Assembly: GCF_013041805.1 (NCBI RefSeq)
Contig: NZ_JABDRI010000019.1
Span: 1 to 64,000 of the forward strand
DNA: 64,000 nucleotides
Reading direction: 5' to 3'
From: Lutibacter sp.
GTDB lineage: Bacteria > Bacteroidota > Bacteroidia > Flavobacteriales > Flavobacteriaceae
Part shown: piece after piece, positions 54,524-63,468 of the stretch
Layout: every line of letters starts with the position of its first letter
How positions within the stretch are numbered: the first letter of the stretch is position 1
The notes under the pieces: model-generated
Seen by the model: the letters and a program-made list of their open reading frames with translations, nothing else
What the model was told of the DNA's origin: nothing
Databases searched by the model: none
Translations under genes and position numbers: made by a program

Positions 54524-54808
54524 TTAATAGGTAAATATTTCTTCTTTTTTAAATAAGGCTACCAATTCCTTATTGGCTAGACCGACAATAAAAAATACTT
54601 TGTTTTTTTCAACAGCCCTTCTATATAATGAGCTAATAAATTTTACACCTGCTATATCTAAGTCAGTTATTTTATTTATAGACATTTTAATAAAAGCTGA
54701 TTGTTCTAATATCAATTCAAAATAGTTTTTGAATGAGCTCATACTTTGAGTATTTAAGGCTCCGCTTATTTCATAGACTCCCGATTGTTTTGTTATTGTA
54801 AGTGCCAT
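54524..54808 (-). CDS. STAS-domain protein lacking the usual phospho-serine
   Basis: A 94-residue single-domain STAS protein (ITKQSGVYEISGALNTQSM, FIKMSINKITDLDIAGVKFISSLYRRA). In anti-sigma antagonists the loop reads DSSG, with a phosphorylatable Ser; here it reads DIAG. It may therefore work as a non-switching interaction module. It precedes the flippase gene, so control of polymer export by protein contact is possible (inference). Confidence 0.82.
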   Translation of the reverse strand: MALTITKQSGVYEISGALNTQSMSSFKNYFELILEQSAFIKMSINKITDLDIAGVKFISSLYRRAVEKNKVFFIVGLANKELVALFKKEEIFTY

Positions 54809-54838
54809 TTTTGAATGTTTTATGTGTTATTGTTGATG

Positions 54839-54906
54839 CAAATATCTTATCAATCATTATGAAAAGCCTAAGTTATTCGATGAAGTGCAGGTTTTTGTCG
54901 ACGAAT
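54839..54906 (-). promoter_or_regulatory. 21-bp periodic repeat site A (STAS-flippase / TPR-barrel divergent region)
   Basis: Units start at 54877 (TCGATGAAG) and 54898 (TCGACGAAT), 21 bases apart, with a weaker copy at 54856 (ATTATGAAA) in the same phase. A minus-strand GATATTTG (7/8 to the -7 consensus) lies at 54846-54839, 31 bases from the first strong unit. It could also serve the divergent gene at 54957. Confidence 0.62.
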
Positions 54907-54956
54907 TATTAGTACTTTATACTTAAATTGCAGGTATAAATAAATAACAAAAGGAA

Positions 54957-57008
54957 ATGAATTTTCTTAAACAAATATGTTTTTTAATAGGGCTAATTTT
55001 TACATCAGTAACTTTTGCACAAAATATGCAAGAAGGGTTTCAATACCTAGAAACTGGAAAATTTGATAAAGCAGAAATCTTTTTTCATCAAATACTAGCA
55101 GACTACCCTAAAAATAAAACTGCCAACTTATGTTTTGGTAGGGCAGTTGGTTTAAATGGAAATGCACCGAAAGCCATTGGAATATTTACAGATTTATTAA
55201 AAGAGTACCCAGTAGATTTAGAAATACAATTAAACTATGCTGAATCTCTTCTATGGGGAAAGCAATTTGGGGAAGCAAAAGTTTACTTTACATCACTTGT
55301 TGCTGAAAACCCTGAAAATTTTGCAGCATTACTTGGGTTTGCAAATACTTTTTCTAATTTAAAAGAATATGAAAATGCCCTTATTTATGTAAATAAAGCA
55401 TTGGAAGTTTCAGTTAAAAATCCAAATGCAATGGTTTCTAAAAAATACATTCGTTTGGGTTATGCAAATCAGTTTGTTCAAAAGCAAAATTATAGTAAAG
55501 CTATTTCACTTTTAAATGAAAACTTGATAGATTTTCCAAATGATAAAGAAACCTTATTAAATAAAGTTAATATTTATTTAATGACAAAAGAAACAGCTAA
55601 TGCTACTAAAATTTATAAACAAATTGCAACCAACGCTAAAGATAGCTTGTTGGCTTTAAACGGATTGGCATTAGTTGCACATATTGATGAAAAAGATAAA
55701 AATGCATTAGAAATCTCTAAAACAGCTTTGTTAAAATCGAAAATTTTAAAAGATACTACTTTAACAAAACAAACTTTTGAACGCTATACTCAAGCACTAA
55801 TTTGGAATAGAAAATTTAAAGAAGCCGAAACGAAAATTAAGGATTTAATATTGGATTATGGAGAACAGAATTGGGTACTTGCGCTTCGTGCAACCTTAGG
55901 AATGTATAGAAGTAATTTTAAAGAAACCATTGCAGATTATGAGCAAATATTAAAAAAAGATTCGCTTTCTTTTGATGGAAATTTAGGAAGTACAAACGCT
56001 TATTTTGCAAATGGTGAAGTAAAAAAAGCATATAACGGTGTTTTTAAAACACTAGAAATTTTTAAAAACCAAAAAGATGCTGTAGGATTTTTAAAGAAAA
56101 TAAACAAAAACTATACTCCTTACGTTGAAGAAAAACTAAGCTATACTTTTGATAACGGAGATAACGTAGCTTATTCATCGTTTACAAAAATTACATTTCC
56201 AATTAATACAAGCTTAAGTTTTTCTACTAATTATGAATATAGAAAAACCGAAAATACTATTTCAAAAAATAAAGCGAAATCAAATAATTTTAATTTAGAA
56301 TTACAATATCAATTTCATCCAAAAATTATATTCAATGCTAAAGGAGGTGTTTCTCGAGCAAATTCGTTTAGCAATAACTACTCTCAACTTTTAGCTGAAG
56401 TTTTTTTTAAAATGAAACCTTTAAAACTTCAAGATTTAGAGATTGGATATAAAAGAGAAGTTCAAAATTTTAATGCGGACTTGGTTGATAAAGAAATTGC
56501 ATCAAATAACCTTATTCTAAATTATAATCTAAGTACAAATTTTAAATTTGGATGGTTTACTCAGTATTTATATACTACACAAACAGATGAAAATGAGAGA
56601 AATCTTTTGTTTACTTCCTTGTATTATAATTTTTTATCGAAACCCACATTTAAGGGAGGTTTAAATTTCCAATATATTACCTTTAAAAATCAAGTGCCTG
56701 AAACTTATTTTAGCCCTGAAAAATTTAATGCTGTGGAAGTATTTATTGATATTTCGAAAAATGATAAAAAGCTATTTTATAGTTTAAATGCCGCTACAGG
56801 TTATCAATATATTGAAGATCAGCCTAAGCAATCTACCTATAGAGTACAAGTTAAATTAGGCTATAATGTATCTGAAAGGTTCATAACAAATATTTATGGA
56901 ACCAGAAGTAATATTGCTTCTGCAACAGCTGCGGGTTTCACTTTTACTGAGGTTGGTTTCGTAGTAAAATGGGATCTTACAAAAAAACCAATTTTTTATA
57001 AAAATTAG
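54957..57008 (+). CDS. TPR protein with C-terminal outer-membrane barrel
   Basis: A 683-residue exported protein: signal peptide (1-21, ends VTFAQN), about eight or more tetratricopeptide-like repeats (25-385, such as GFQYLETGKFDKAEIFFHQ and LGFANTFSNLKEYENALIYV), then a YaiO-like beta-barrel (about 390-683) with strands such as NTSLSFSTNYEYRK and FTEVGFVVKWDL. A periplasmic TPR plus barrel is the plan of exopolysaccharide exporters (BcsC, PgaA, AlgK with AlgE), so polymer export is the best guess from architecture and context. Confidence 0.75.
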   Translation: MNFLKQICFLIGLIFTSVTFAQNMQEGFQYLETGKFDKAEIFFHQILADYPKNKTANLCFGRAVGLNGNAPKAIGIFTDLLKEYPVDLEIQLNYAESLLWGKQFGEAKVYFTSLVAENPENFAALLGFANTFSNLKEYENALIYVNKALEVSVKNPNAMVSKKYIRLGYANQFVQKQNYSKAISLLNENLIDFPNDKETLLNKVNIYLMTKETANATKIYKQIATNAKDSLLALNGLALVAHIDEKDKNALEISKTALLKSKILKDTTLTKQTFERYTQALIWNRKFKEAETKIKDLILDYGEQNWVLALRATLGMYRSNFKETIADYEQILKKDSLSFDGNLGSTNAYFANGEVKKAYNGVFKTLEIFKNQKDAVGFLKKINKNYTPYVEEKLSYTFDNGDNVAYSSFTKITFPINTSLSFSTNYEYRKTENTISKNKAKSNNFNLELQYQFHPKIIFNAKGGVSRANSFSNNYSQLLAEVFFKMKPLKLQDLEIGYKREVQNFNADLVDKEIASNNLILNYNLSTNFKFGWFTQYLYTTQTDENERNLLFTSLYYNFLSKPTFKGGLNFQYITFKNQVPETYFSPEKFNAVEVFIDISKNDKKLFYSLNAATGYQYIEDQPKQSTYRVQVKLGYNVSERFITNIYGTRSNIASATAAGFTFTEVGFVVKWDLTKKPIFYKN

Positions 57009-57019
57009 CAACTAATTCT

Positions 57020-57724
57020 TCACAATAAATTAAGCCTTTTCATTAATTCTGGTCTATTAGAACGGCTTACGGGAATGACATTATTTCCAATTAATACACT
57101 ATTATCTTCAATGTCAATGATTTTCTTGGTGTTAATAATAAAAGATCTATGGACTTTTAAGAAAAGATCATCAGGTAATTTTTCTTCAATTTTTTTCATT
57201 GTAGAATGTACCGTATAATTTTTGGATTCAGTTTTTATTAATATATAGTCGCCTTTAGCTTCTACCAAATTAATAGTTTCAAAATTAATTTTTACTAAAC
57301 GTCTATCTATATTTACATATAATTCTTTAATTTCTTCTTGCTCTTCAATTTTAGGTTGTGCAGCATCATTTTGAACAAATAAAACTGCTTTTTGAACTGC
57401 CTTATTAAAACGCTCTTGTGTTACTGGCTTCACTAAATAATCAACTATACAATCGTATTCAAAAGCTTCAATTGCAAAGTTTTTATCGGAAGTAGTTAGG
57501 ATTACTTTAGGAGGGTTCTTTAGAGTTTGCAATAAATCAAATCCAGTAAATCCCGGCATATGAATATCTAAGAAAATTAGATCTACACTATTTTGATTTA
57601 AATATTTTATAGCTTCAATTGCATTAGAAAAAGATTCCTTTAAATTTATTTTTTTATTATTCGAACTTAATTTTTCAATAATAGCACGAGCCATTTCTTC
57701 GTCATCAATAATAATAGTTTTCAT
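57020..57724 (-). CDS. LytTR-family response regulator
   Basis: A 234-residue transcription factor. The receiver domain (1-120) has Asp7/Asp8, phosphoacceptor Asp53 (LIFLDIHMPGFTG) and VKPV. The LytTR DNA-binding domain (about 130-234) has INLVEAKGDYILIKT, FLKVHRSFIINTKKI and PVSRSNRPELMKRL. LytTR proteins bind pairs of direct repeats about 21 bp apart, which is the pattern of sites A-F, so it is the prime candidate for their regulator. It is the last gene of the signalling operon that begins at 61499, ten bases after the Hpt gene. Confidence 0.93.
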   Translation of the reverse strand: MKTIIIDDEEMARAIIEKLSSNNKKINLKESFSNAIEAIKYLNQNSVDLIFLDIHMPGFTGFDLLQTLKNPPKVILTTSDKNFAIEAFEYDCIVDYLVKPVTQERFNKAVQKAVLFVQNDAAQPKIEEQEEIKELYVNIDRRLVKINFETINLVEAKGDYILIKTESKNYTVHSTMKKIEEKLPDDLFLKVHRSFIINTKKIIDIEDNSVLIGNNVIPVSRSNRPELMKRLNLL

Positions 57725-57734
57725 AGAGAACCTT

Positions 57735-58055
57735 TTAAACTGTTTTTATAAAGCAAACCATAGAATTTAAAATTTCTTCAAATTCTTTTTTTAAATTTAA
57801 GTTATCTATTTTTAAATTCTCTTCGTAATCTATTGCAACTTGATAACTTTTTTCAAGCCCTAAAATACTAATTTTATGTTTAATTTTATGCACAAGTTCT
57901 GAAGCTTGTTTAAAATTATTTTCATTTAGAAATTTTTTATAGGAATTTATTTCATTTGGAAGCTCTTTTTTTACAATTTCAAGCAGTTTTTTTTCAAACT
58001 CATCATCTCCTCCAGAAATTTCATGTAAGTAATTTAAATTTGGCTTTTCGCTCAT
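57735..58055 (-). CDS. Hpt phosphotransfer protein
   Basis: A 106-residue all-helical protein with an Hpt core: ELVHKIKHKISILGL, where His56 is the likely phosphorylated residue. The usual HxLKG has become HKIKH, a mild deviation. It overlaps the histidine kinase stop by four bases. An Hpt between a kinase and a regulator usually means a multi-step phosphorelay. Confidence 0.82.
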   Translation of the reverse strand: MSEKPNLNYLHEISGGDDEFEKKLLEIVKKELPNEINSYKKFLNENNFKQASELVHKIKHKISILGLEKSYQVAIDYEENLKIDNLNLKKEFEEILNSMVCFIKTV

Positions 58056-60541
58056 ATTAATTGTTTTTTAATACTAAAAAAGAAAGTTGTTCCTTTTCCT
58101 ACTTCGCTTTCTAACCAAATTCTACCTTTATGAAGTTCAACAATTTTTTTTACAATAGATAAACCTATACCAGAGGAATCCTCACTTTTATTTAGATAGT
58201 TAAATATTTTGAAAATCTTTTTATGATATTTTTTTTCAATACCTATACCGTTGTCTTTTACAGAAAACTGATAATAGGCTCCTGAATTTTTAAAATCCAC
58301 CTCCACAAGTCCATTTTTTTTATCGCAAAACTTAATAGCATTGCCAATTAAGTTTTGAAATAGTTGTTGCAATTTAGTTTTATCACCAGTAAGTGTTGGA
58401 AGCTTTTTCTTTATATTAAACTTGATATGATTAGGAATATATATAATTTGTTCTAAATCAGATACTACCTCATTTAAGTTTACTTCCTCTCTTTGGGTTG
58501 ATGCCGCTTCTAAACTAGAGTACTTTAAAATATTAGAGATGAGTTGTTCCATTTTTTCTAATGTAGATTCAATAAGTGCAACGTTTTTAAGACTCATATC
58601 ATCTAATTTACCTTCATTGTCCTCTTTTAACCAGGCTACTAGGGCGTATATGCTACGTAATGGTGATTTTAAATCATGAGATACTATGTGGGCATACTCG
58701 TGTAATTCATCATTACTTCTTTCTAAATCTTTAAGCAAGGTTTCCTTTTGTAATTGCAAATTTTTTAAATCTGTAATATCAAGATGAATTCCTATTGAAC
58801 CAATAACTTCACCATTTAAGTTATAGTTGGGAGCACCACTTATTAGCCAATGCCTTATTTGGCCAGCTTTGTTTTTTGCACGTACCTCATAAGAATTTAA
58901 CTGCCCTTGTTGGCGTTTTAGGTTTTCATTATTAATAATATCTCTATCAATATCTATTATAAAAATATCACTAGCTATTTTTCCAAGAAGCTCTTCTAAT
59001 TTATAACCTGACATTTCTTCAAAACTCTGATTGACTAACAGTATTTCATCATTGGCATTTACTTCTACCAATCCAAGATTCATATTAGTTATAATACTTC
59101 TGTACTTATGCCTTTGAGCTTCAATACTTTTTCGGTATTGACGTTTTAAAGTAACATCTCTATATTTCCATAAATGACCTTTGTAGACTTTATTCCTATA
59201 TATTGGAACAAAATCACGCTCATATATTTTACCATTAACCATAGTGAGTTCTTCACTTAAAACCAGTTCTTTTTTTGAAAGAATGGTCTCAATATTTTTT
59301 ACAAATTCTTCCGGATTTTGAAAAAGCGACTTGCTTTCTTCAGCAGAATTACTACAATCTTGCCCTATTAGCTGTTCCACCGGGACAGGAATTTCAAAAA
59401 ACTCACAAAATTGCTTGTTGGTTAGAATTATTTTTCTGTTTTCATCTTCCAATAAGATACCACTATCCAAATTTAGAATAAGAGTTGATAATCGTTCTTC
59501 AGACTCTATTAATTCTTCTTCAGCTTTCTTCCGTTCCCTTAAATCAACAGCACTTTTTAATTGTAATGCTACCAAACTGGCAATATTATTAAGCATCTCT
59601 AAATGCTTTTGAGTAAAAAAGTTTTCTTGATCGTTTTCGGAGTCTATAACCCCAATTACTTTATCACCAATTTTTATAGGAATTGTAATTTCAGATTTTC
59701 TCCTTTCAATATCCACAACATATCTAGGGTCGTTAATTGTATCGTTAACTATTTCAGAAATTCCTGTTTGAGCAACGTGACCAACCACGCCTTCTCCTTC
59801 TTTTAAAAAAATTTTATTTATTAGCTGTTTGTTTTCATCTAATTTTTCTCCATAAGCCGCAATTTGTTCGAGGGTATTTTGTTCTTCATGATATAGATAA
59901 ATTACACAGTCATTAGACTCTAAGTAATTGGCAATTTTATGAGCGATTTCGAAGGCAATTTCATAAATATCTAGCTTTCCTAAAATAGATTGTGCAATAC
60001 TATTGATTAATTCAATTACTAATTCGTCTTCTTTTGATTTTGTAATGTCTCGAACAATACCTTGAGCAGCTACCGGAATTCCCTTATCATAAATAACGCT
60101 AGCATTAATATGAACTAGTTTTATTTTATTTTTCTTGCTTCTGATTTTAATCTCAAAATCAGTTATAAAACCTGTTTTAAGGAAATTCTTAAAAGCATTT
60201 GAAATGGTGTCATAATCCTCTGGAAATACCATATTCATCAGGTTAGCTTCCACTTTTTTGCCATCAAATTCAAATAGGCTTATTGCGGAAGTGTTCATTT
60301 TTAAAATATTACCCGATAAATCCATAATTACATAGGCATCCACAATATTTTCGAAAACACCTTGTAGTTGAGAATCTGCTCTTTGTAAATCAGATTCTGC
60401 ATCTTTATATAATTTTTCTAATTTTTTCTTTGATGAAAAGAGCTCTGTAGATTTTTGCTCTAATATTTTTTCAGCAGCTTTTCGTGCTTCTCGTTCTCTT
60501 TTTAGTGCGCGTTGTAATATGTCAATTTTATCTTGACTCAT
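58052..60541 (-). CDS. PAS/GAF sensor histidine kinase
   Basis: An 829-residue soluble kinase with no membrane helix. An N-terminal coiled coil (1-55) leads to PAS (about 60-175), GAF (about 185-335, EGVVGHVAQTGISEIVNDT), two further PAS domains (about 345-460 and 475-600), HisKA with phosphoacceptor His622 (AHIVSHDLKSPLRSI) and a HATPase domain (NLIGNAIKF, DNGIGI, SGIGLSIVKKIVELHKG). No receiver is attached, so an Asp must come from another protein. Its ATG overlaps the H-NOX stop by one base (TAATG), a strong hint that the H-NOX protein is its sensor partner. Confidence 0.93.
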   Translation of the reverse strand: MSQDKIDILQRALKREREARKAAEKILEQKSTELFSSKKKLEKLYKDAESDLQRADSQLQGVFENIVDAYVIMDLSGNILKMNTSAISLFEFDGKKVEANLMNMVFPEDYDTISNAFKNFLKTGFITDFEIKIRSKKNKIKLVHINASVIYDKGIPVAAQGIVRDITKSKEDELVIELINSIAQSILGKLDIYEIAFEIAHKIANYLESNDCVIYLYHEEQNTLEQIAAYGEKLDENKQLINKIFLKEGEGVVGHVAQTGISEIVNDTINDPRYVVDIERRKSEITIPIKIGDKVIGVIDSENDQENFFTQKHLEMLNNIASLVALQLKSAVDLRERKKAEEELIESEERLSTLILNLDSGILLEDENRKIILTNKQFCEFFEIPVPVEQLIGQDCSNSAEESKSLFQNPEEFVKNIETILSKKELVLSEELTMVNGKIYERDFVPIYRNKVYKGHLWKYRDVTLKRQYRKSIEAQRHKYRSIITNMNLGLVEVNANDEILLVNQSFEEMSGYKLEELLGKIASDIFIIDIDRDIINNENLKRQQGQLNSYEVRAKNKAGQIRHWLISGAPNYNLNGEVIGSIGIHLDITDLKNLQLQKETLLKDLERSNDELHEYAHIVSHDLKSPLRSIYALVAWLKEDNEGKLDDMSLKNVALIESTLEKMEQLISNILKYSSLEAASTQREEVNLNEVVSDLEQIIYIPNHIKFNIKKKLPTLTGDKTKLQQLFQNLIGNAIKFCDKKNGLVEVDFKNSGAYYQFSVKDNGIGIEKKYHKKIFKIFNYLNKSEDSSGIGLSIVKKIVELHKGRIWLESEVGKGTTFFFSIKKQLI

Positions 60542-61080
60542 TAATTTTTGGTAATACTAAACTTTACTTCTGTTCCGTCAGCTTTAATTTTTTCTAGAAC
60601 AATAGTTGCCTTAGAATTAAAATGTTCAAATGTTTTATTCATTAATCCTAATCCAAAATGATGCATTGACCTACTTGATTTATAAATCATTATGAGGGAA
60701 TTTTCTGCTCTCTCAACAACTTCAAACGTTGGTAATTCTGCTTCTGGATAGATTTTAATAACTTCCACATGAATATGATTTTCTATAGAAGCTAGCATTT
60801 CAATTGGATCTGTATATAATTTAAAAAAGGAAGGATAATTGGTTTCTAAAACCGAAAAAAAATGTTCTCCATAAACTAAGAGTAACTGATCAATAGAAAT
60901 TGTTGTTTTGGCACTTAAATGTTGCACTAATTGAAGCATTTCTGAAAAGTCGTAAGTTCCTATTGAAGTATAAACTCCATTTGATTTTAAATCTGATTTT
61001 TCAATAATTTCATCAACTGTTTCAAAACCAAACTTTTCTTCAACTAATTCTAAAAATTCTGTAAATACAATGCCTTTCAT
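60541..61080 (-). CDS. H-NOX haem nitric oxide sensor
   Basis: A 179-residue haem-binding gas sensor. The proximal haem ligand is His102 (ENHIHVEVIKIYP), Pro117 is in AELPTF, and the haem-propionate motif YxSxR is Tyr133-Ser135-Arg137 (YKSSR). Residues 1-60 form the distal helical subdomain (GIVFTEFLELVEEKFG). In other bacteria H-NOX proteins inhibit partner kinases when NO is bound. Lies between a CheY-like receiver gene and the kinase gene. Confidence 0.93.
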   Translation of the reverse strand: MKGIVFTEFLELVEEKFGFETVDEIIEKSDLKSNGVYTSIGTYDFSEMLQLVQHLSAKTTISIDQLLLVYGEHFFSVLETNYPSFFKLYTDPIEMLASIENHIHVEVIKIYPEAELPTFEVVERAENSLIMIYKSSRSMHHFGLGLMNKTFEHFNSKATIVLEKIKADGTEVKFSITKN

Positions 61081-61085
61081 TTTAA

Positions 61086-61499
61086 TTAAGCTTTTATTAA
61101 TTCATTAGCGCTCCAATAGTCTAATACTCTTTTTATGATTTCGATATAGTCATCAAATTTTAGAGGTTTTATAACATAACCTGCAATGCCAATTTTATAA
61201 CATTCTAACATATCTTTTCTATTGTTAGAGGTTGTTAAAATTATTGTTGGGATATATTTTAACTCATTATTATTTTTTAGAATTTCTAAAAATTCTATAC
61301 CATTTAATTTTGGCATGTTTAAATCTAATAAAATTATATCGGGTAAGCTATCTTTTTTGTATAAAATATCTAAAGCATCTTCACCATTTTTAGCTTCAAT
61401 AATTTTATGTGGATAATCGAGTTTAGCAATAGTTCTGTTTAACTTCATAACCTCTATCATATCATCTTCAATAAGAAGAATTGTTAGCGTATTTTCCAT
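61086..61499 (-). CDS. Stand-alone response regulator (CheY-like)
   Basis: A 137-residue single receiver domain: acidic Glu11/Asp12/Asp13, phosphoacceptor Asp59 (IILLDLNMPKLNG), TTS and Lys of IKPL. There is no output domain. It heads the signalling operon, five bases before the H-NOX gene. It can serve as the middle Asp of a His-Asp-His-Asp relay between the kinase and the Hpt protein, which otherwise lacks a donor. Confidence 0.92.
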   Translation of the reverse strand: MENTLTILLIEDDMIEVMKLNRTIAKLDYPHKIIEAKNGEDALDILYKKDSLPDIILLDLNMPKLNGIEFLEILKNNNELKYIPTIILTTSNNRKDMLECYKIGIAGYVIKPLKFDDYIEIIKRVLDYWSANELIKA

Positions 61500-61546
61500 G
61501 TTTTTATAATTTTTTTAGAGAAATGTAAATTTCAAAAATACAATCT

Positions 61547-61613
61547 CAAATTAAATTTAAATTCGATGAAATATATAACACTATCGTTGAAATGCAGTTT
61601 AGTATCGACGAAT
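61547..61613 (-). promoter_or_regulatory. 21-bp periodic repeat site B (signalling operon, likely autoregulation)
   Basis: Units start at 61563 (TCGATGAAA), 61584 (TCGTTGAAA) and 61605 (TCGACGAAT), exactly 21 bases apart. A minus-strand TTAATTTG (7/8 to -7) lies at 61554-61547, 30 bases from the second unit. A perfect TATTTTTG also lies at 61540-61533. It is upstream of the gene at 61086. Confidence 0.68.
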
Positions 61614-61666
61614 GGTTTTAAAGGTCAGTATAATAAGGGTAATATTTAAATTAGAGCTTATGGCAG

Positions 61667-62098
61667 TTAACTTTTTATTTGCTTTTCGGCAATTTCTTTA
61701 CGTAAACTGCTACTTGAAAAACGATGTTCTCTTTTATTATAATATAATTCTATTCCTTTTTCTTTGCAATATTTTTTACCTGTAAAATCTTTAAATTCAT
61801 ATTCATCACCTACCACGCGCATATCAATTTTAAAAGAATGCAATATATCTTCTAAATCTTGTTCGGTTGCATAAGGCACAATTTCATCAACAAATGTGCA
61901 CCCTTTAAGCTGTATGTATCTTTCAACAACTGATTGAATTGGCTGATTTTTTTCCGGTCTATCTAATGTTGGGTCTGTTTGCAAACCGCAAATTAGATAG
62001 TCACATTTACTTTTAGCTTCTTCCAACATTTTTATATGACCAGCATGAAATAAATCAAATGCGCTAAATGTAATTCCAATTTTCATTTCTTTTTCCAT
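61667..62098 (-). CDS. Cytidylyltransferase-like protein (TagD/RfaE type)
   Basis: A 143-residue nucleotidyltransferase: GITFSAFDLFHAGHIKMLEEAK (HxGH at the active site), DYLICGLQTDPT, the VGDEYEFKD loop and YNKREHRFSSSSLRKEI (the RTxGISTS-like element). Such enzymes make CDP-glycerol or ADP-heptose precursors; the exact substrate is open. The start at 62098 may be four codons too early; ATG 62086 begins directly at the fold. It ends 55 bases downstream of manC. Confidence 0.85.
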   Translation of the reverse strand: MEKEMKIGITFSAFDLFHAGHIKMLEEAKSKCDYLICGLQTDPTLDRPEKNQPIQSVVERYIQLKGCTFVDEIVPYATEQDLEDILHSFKIDMRVVGDEYEFKDFTGKKYCKEKGIELYYNKREHRFSSSSLRKEIAEKQIKS

Positions 62099-62153
62099 TT
62101 TAATTCAAATTTCTTTTTTTTTGACTTAAACTTATAATTACCATTCACGATTA

Positions 62154-63188
62154 TTATACCAGTTCAAAATTATTTTCTTTTACATCATTATATATTCCTT
62201 TGACCAAATCACTTTTTGAGCGTGGTAAAATTAAGATACTATCTTCAGTATCGACTATAACTACATTTGCAATTTCAGCACCAACTACTTTCTTTTTACT
62301 AAAAACAAAACTATTTCCATTTGGGTTTTCAATTTGCTGCAAGTTATCTACTTGGTTTCCTTCTTCAAAATAATTGATGATTGCATCAAAAGAGCCCAAA
62401 TCAGTCCAATAAAAATTAGACGCAACTGTTTTAATCACTTTACTATGTTCCAATACGGCATAATCAATACTATCTGCTGGGATTGCTTTCATAGCCTCCA
62501 AATCAACAACTCCTTTTTCAATTGTTGGCAATGCTTTTTCACATGCGGCTAAAATATCTGGATGGTATTTGTGTAATTCATCTAAAAATACACCTGCTTT
62601 AAAACAAAACATCCCACTATTCCAATAAAAGTTACCTTTTTCTAAAAATAATTGAGCATCTATAGCTGTTGGTTTTTCTCTAAATTGTATAACTTCCTCA
62701 TTTTCAAACTCTATATAGCCATAGCCTGTATGTGGTTCAGTTGGTTTAATTCCGAAAGTAACAATTTTGTTTTCATTCGCTAATTCAATAGCTCTTGAAA
62801 CACAGGTTTTGTAATGTTCTTCATCAGCAGTCATATGATCTGAAGGAGTGACAAACAAGATAGCATCTTTAGCAACTGACAAGGCAGCCAATGCGATGGC
62901 AGGTGCCGTATTTCTGCCAACAGGTTCAATAATTTTATGTGCAATCTCAATTCCTAGGTCATCGGCTTGTTTTTCCGCTGCCTTATATTGTGCTTCATTG
63001 GTAATCAGCATATAATCATTAGCTACTTGTTGGTTACGTAACAACGTATGCTGAAATAATGACTTTCCATTAAATAATTGTAAAAATTGCTTGGGATTAC
63101 TGTTACGCGATAAGGGCCATAAACGAGTTCCTGACCCACCACTTAAAATAATGTTGATGACTTTTTGGGGTGTTTTTATTGTATCCAT
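62154..63188 (-). CDS. manC: Mannose-1-phosphate guanylyltransferase
   Basis: It makes GDP-mannose from GTP and mannose-1-phosphate. The 344 residues carry the nucleotide-binding LSGGSGTRLWPLSRNSNPKQF, FVTPSDHM and EKPTAIDAQLFLEKGNFYWNSGMF. It has no fused isomerase domain, consistent with a separate manA at 42459. No phosphomannomutase is in the window. Together they bracket the polysaccharide block. Confidence 0.95.
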   Translation of the reverse strand: MDTIKTPQKVINIILSGGSGTRLWPLSRNSNPKQFLQLFNGKSLFQHTLLRNQQVANDYMLITNEAQYKAAEKQADDLGIEIAHKIIEPVGRNTAPAIALAALSVAKDAILFVTPSDHMTADEEHYKTCVSRAIELANENKIVTFGIKPTEPHTGYGYIEFENEEVIQFREKPTAIDAQLFLEKGNFYWNSGMFCFKAGVFLDELHKYHPDILAACEKALPTIEKGVVDLEAMKAIPADSIDYAVLEHSKVIKTVASNFYWTDLGSFDAIINYFEEGNQVDNLQQIENPNGNSFVFSKKKVVGAEIANVVIVDTEDSILILPRSKSDLVKGIYNDVKENNFELV

Positions 63189-63216
63189 TTTTTAACTGTT
63201 TTTCTTTCTGTAGCTT

Positions 63217-63417
63217 TTATTGAAAATTTTTGTTCAGATATACGCTGTCTTCTTTTGCTTTTAAGAAATCTGTATTATTTAATCCTGTAAATTTCCATTC
63301 TTCTCTATCATTTTTAGATATTTTATGATAATATGCTTCCAATATATCTGCAAATTGATCAAATGATAGTTTGTTATAATCCTCTACAATTCGCAATGCA
63401 TCTATTAAGTTATTCAT
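63217..63417 (-). CDS. Small hypothetical protein upstream of manC
   Basis: I do not recognise this 66-residue protein. It is soluble and mostly helical (LIDALRIVEDYNKLSFDQFADILEAYYHKISK), with no cysteines. It begins the leftward unit that contains manC and the cytidylyltransferase, with site C upstream. It may be a small regulator of the unit; there is no direct evidence. Confidence 0.6.
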   Translation of the reverse strand: MNNLIDALRIVEDYNKLSFDQFADILEAYYHKISKNDREEWKFTGLNNTDFLKAKEDSVYLNKNFQ

Positions 63418-63468
63418 TTTTTATTTCTTTTAAATTATTACTTTTATGTATTAGCATAATTGCTTTTT

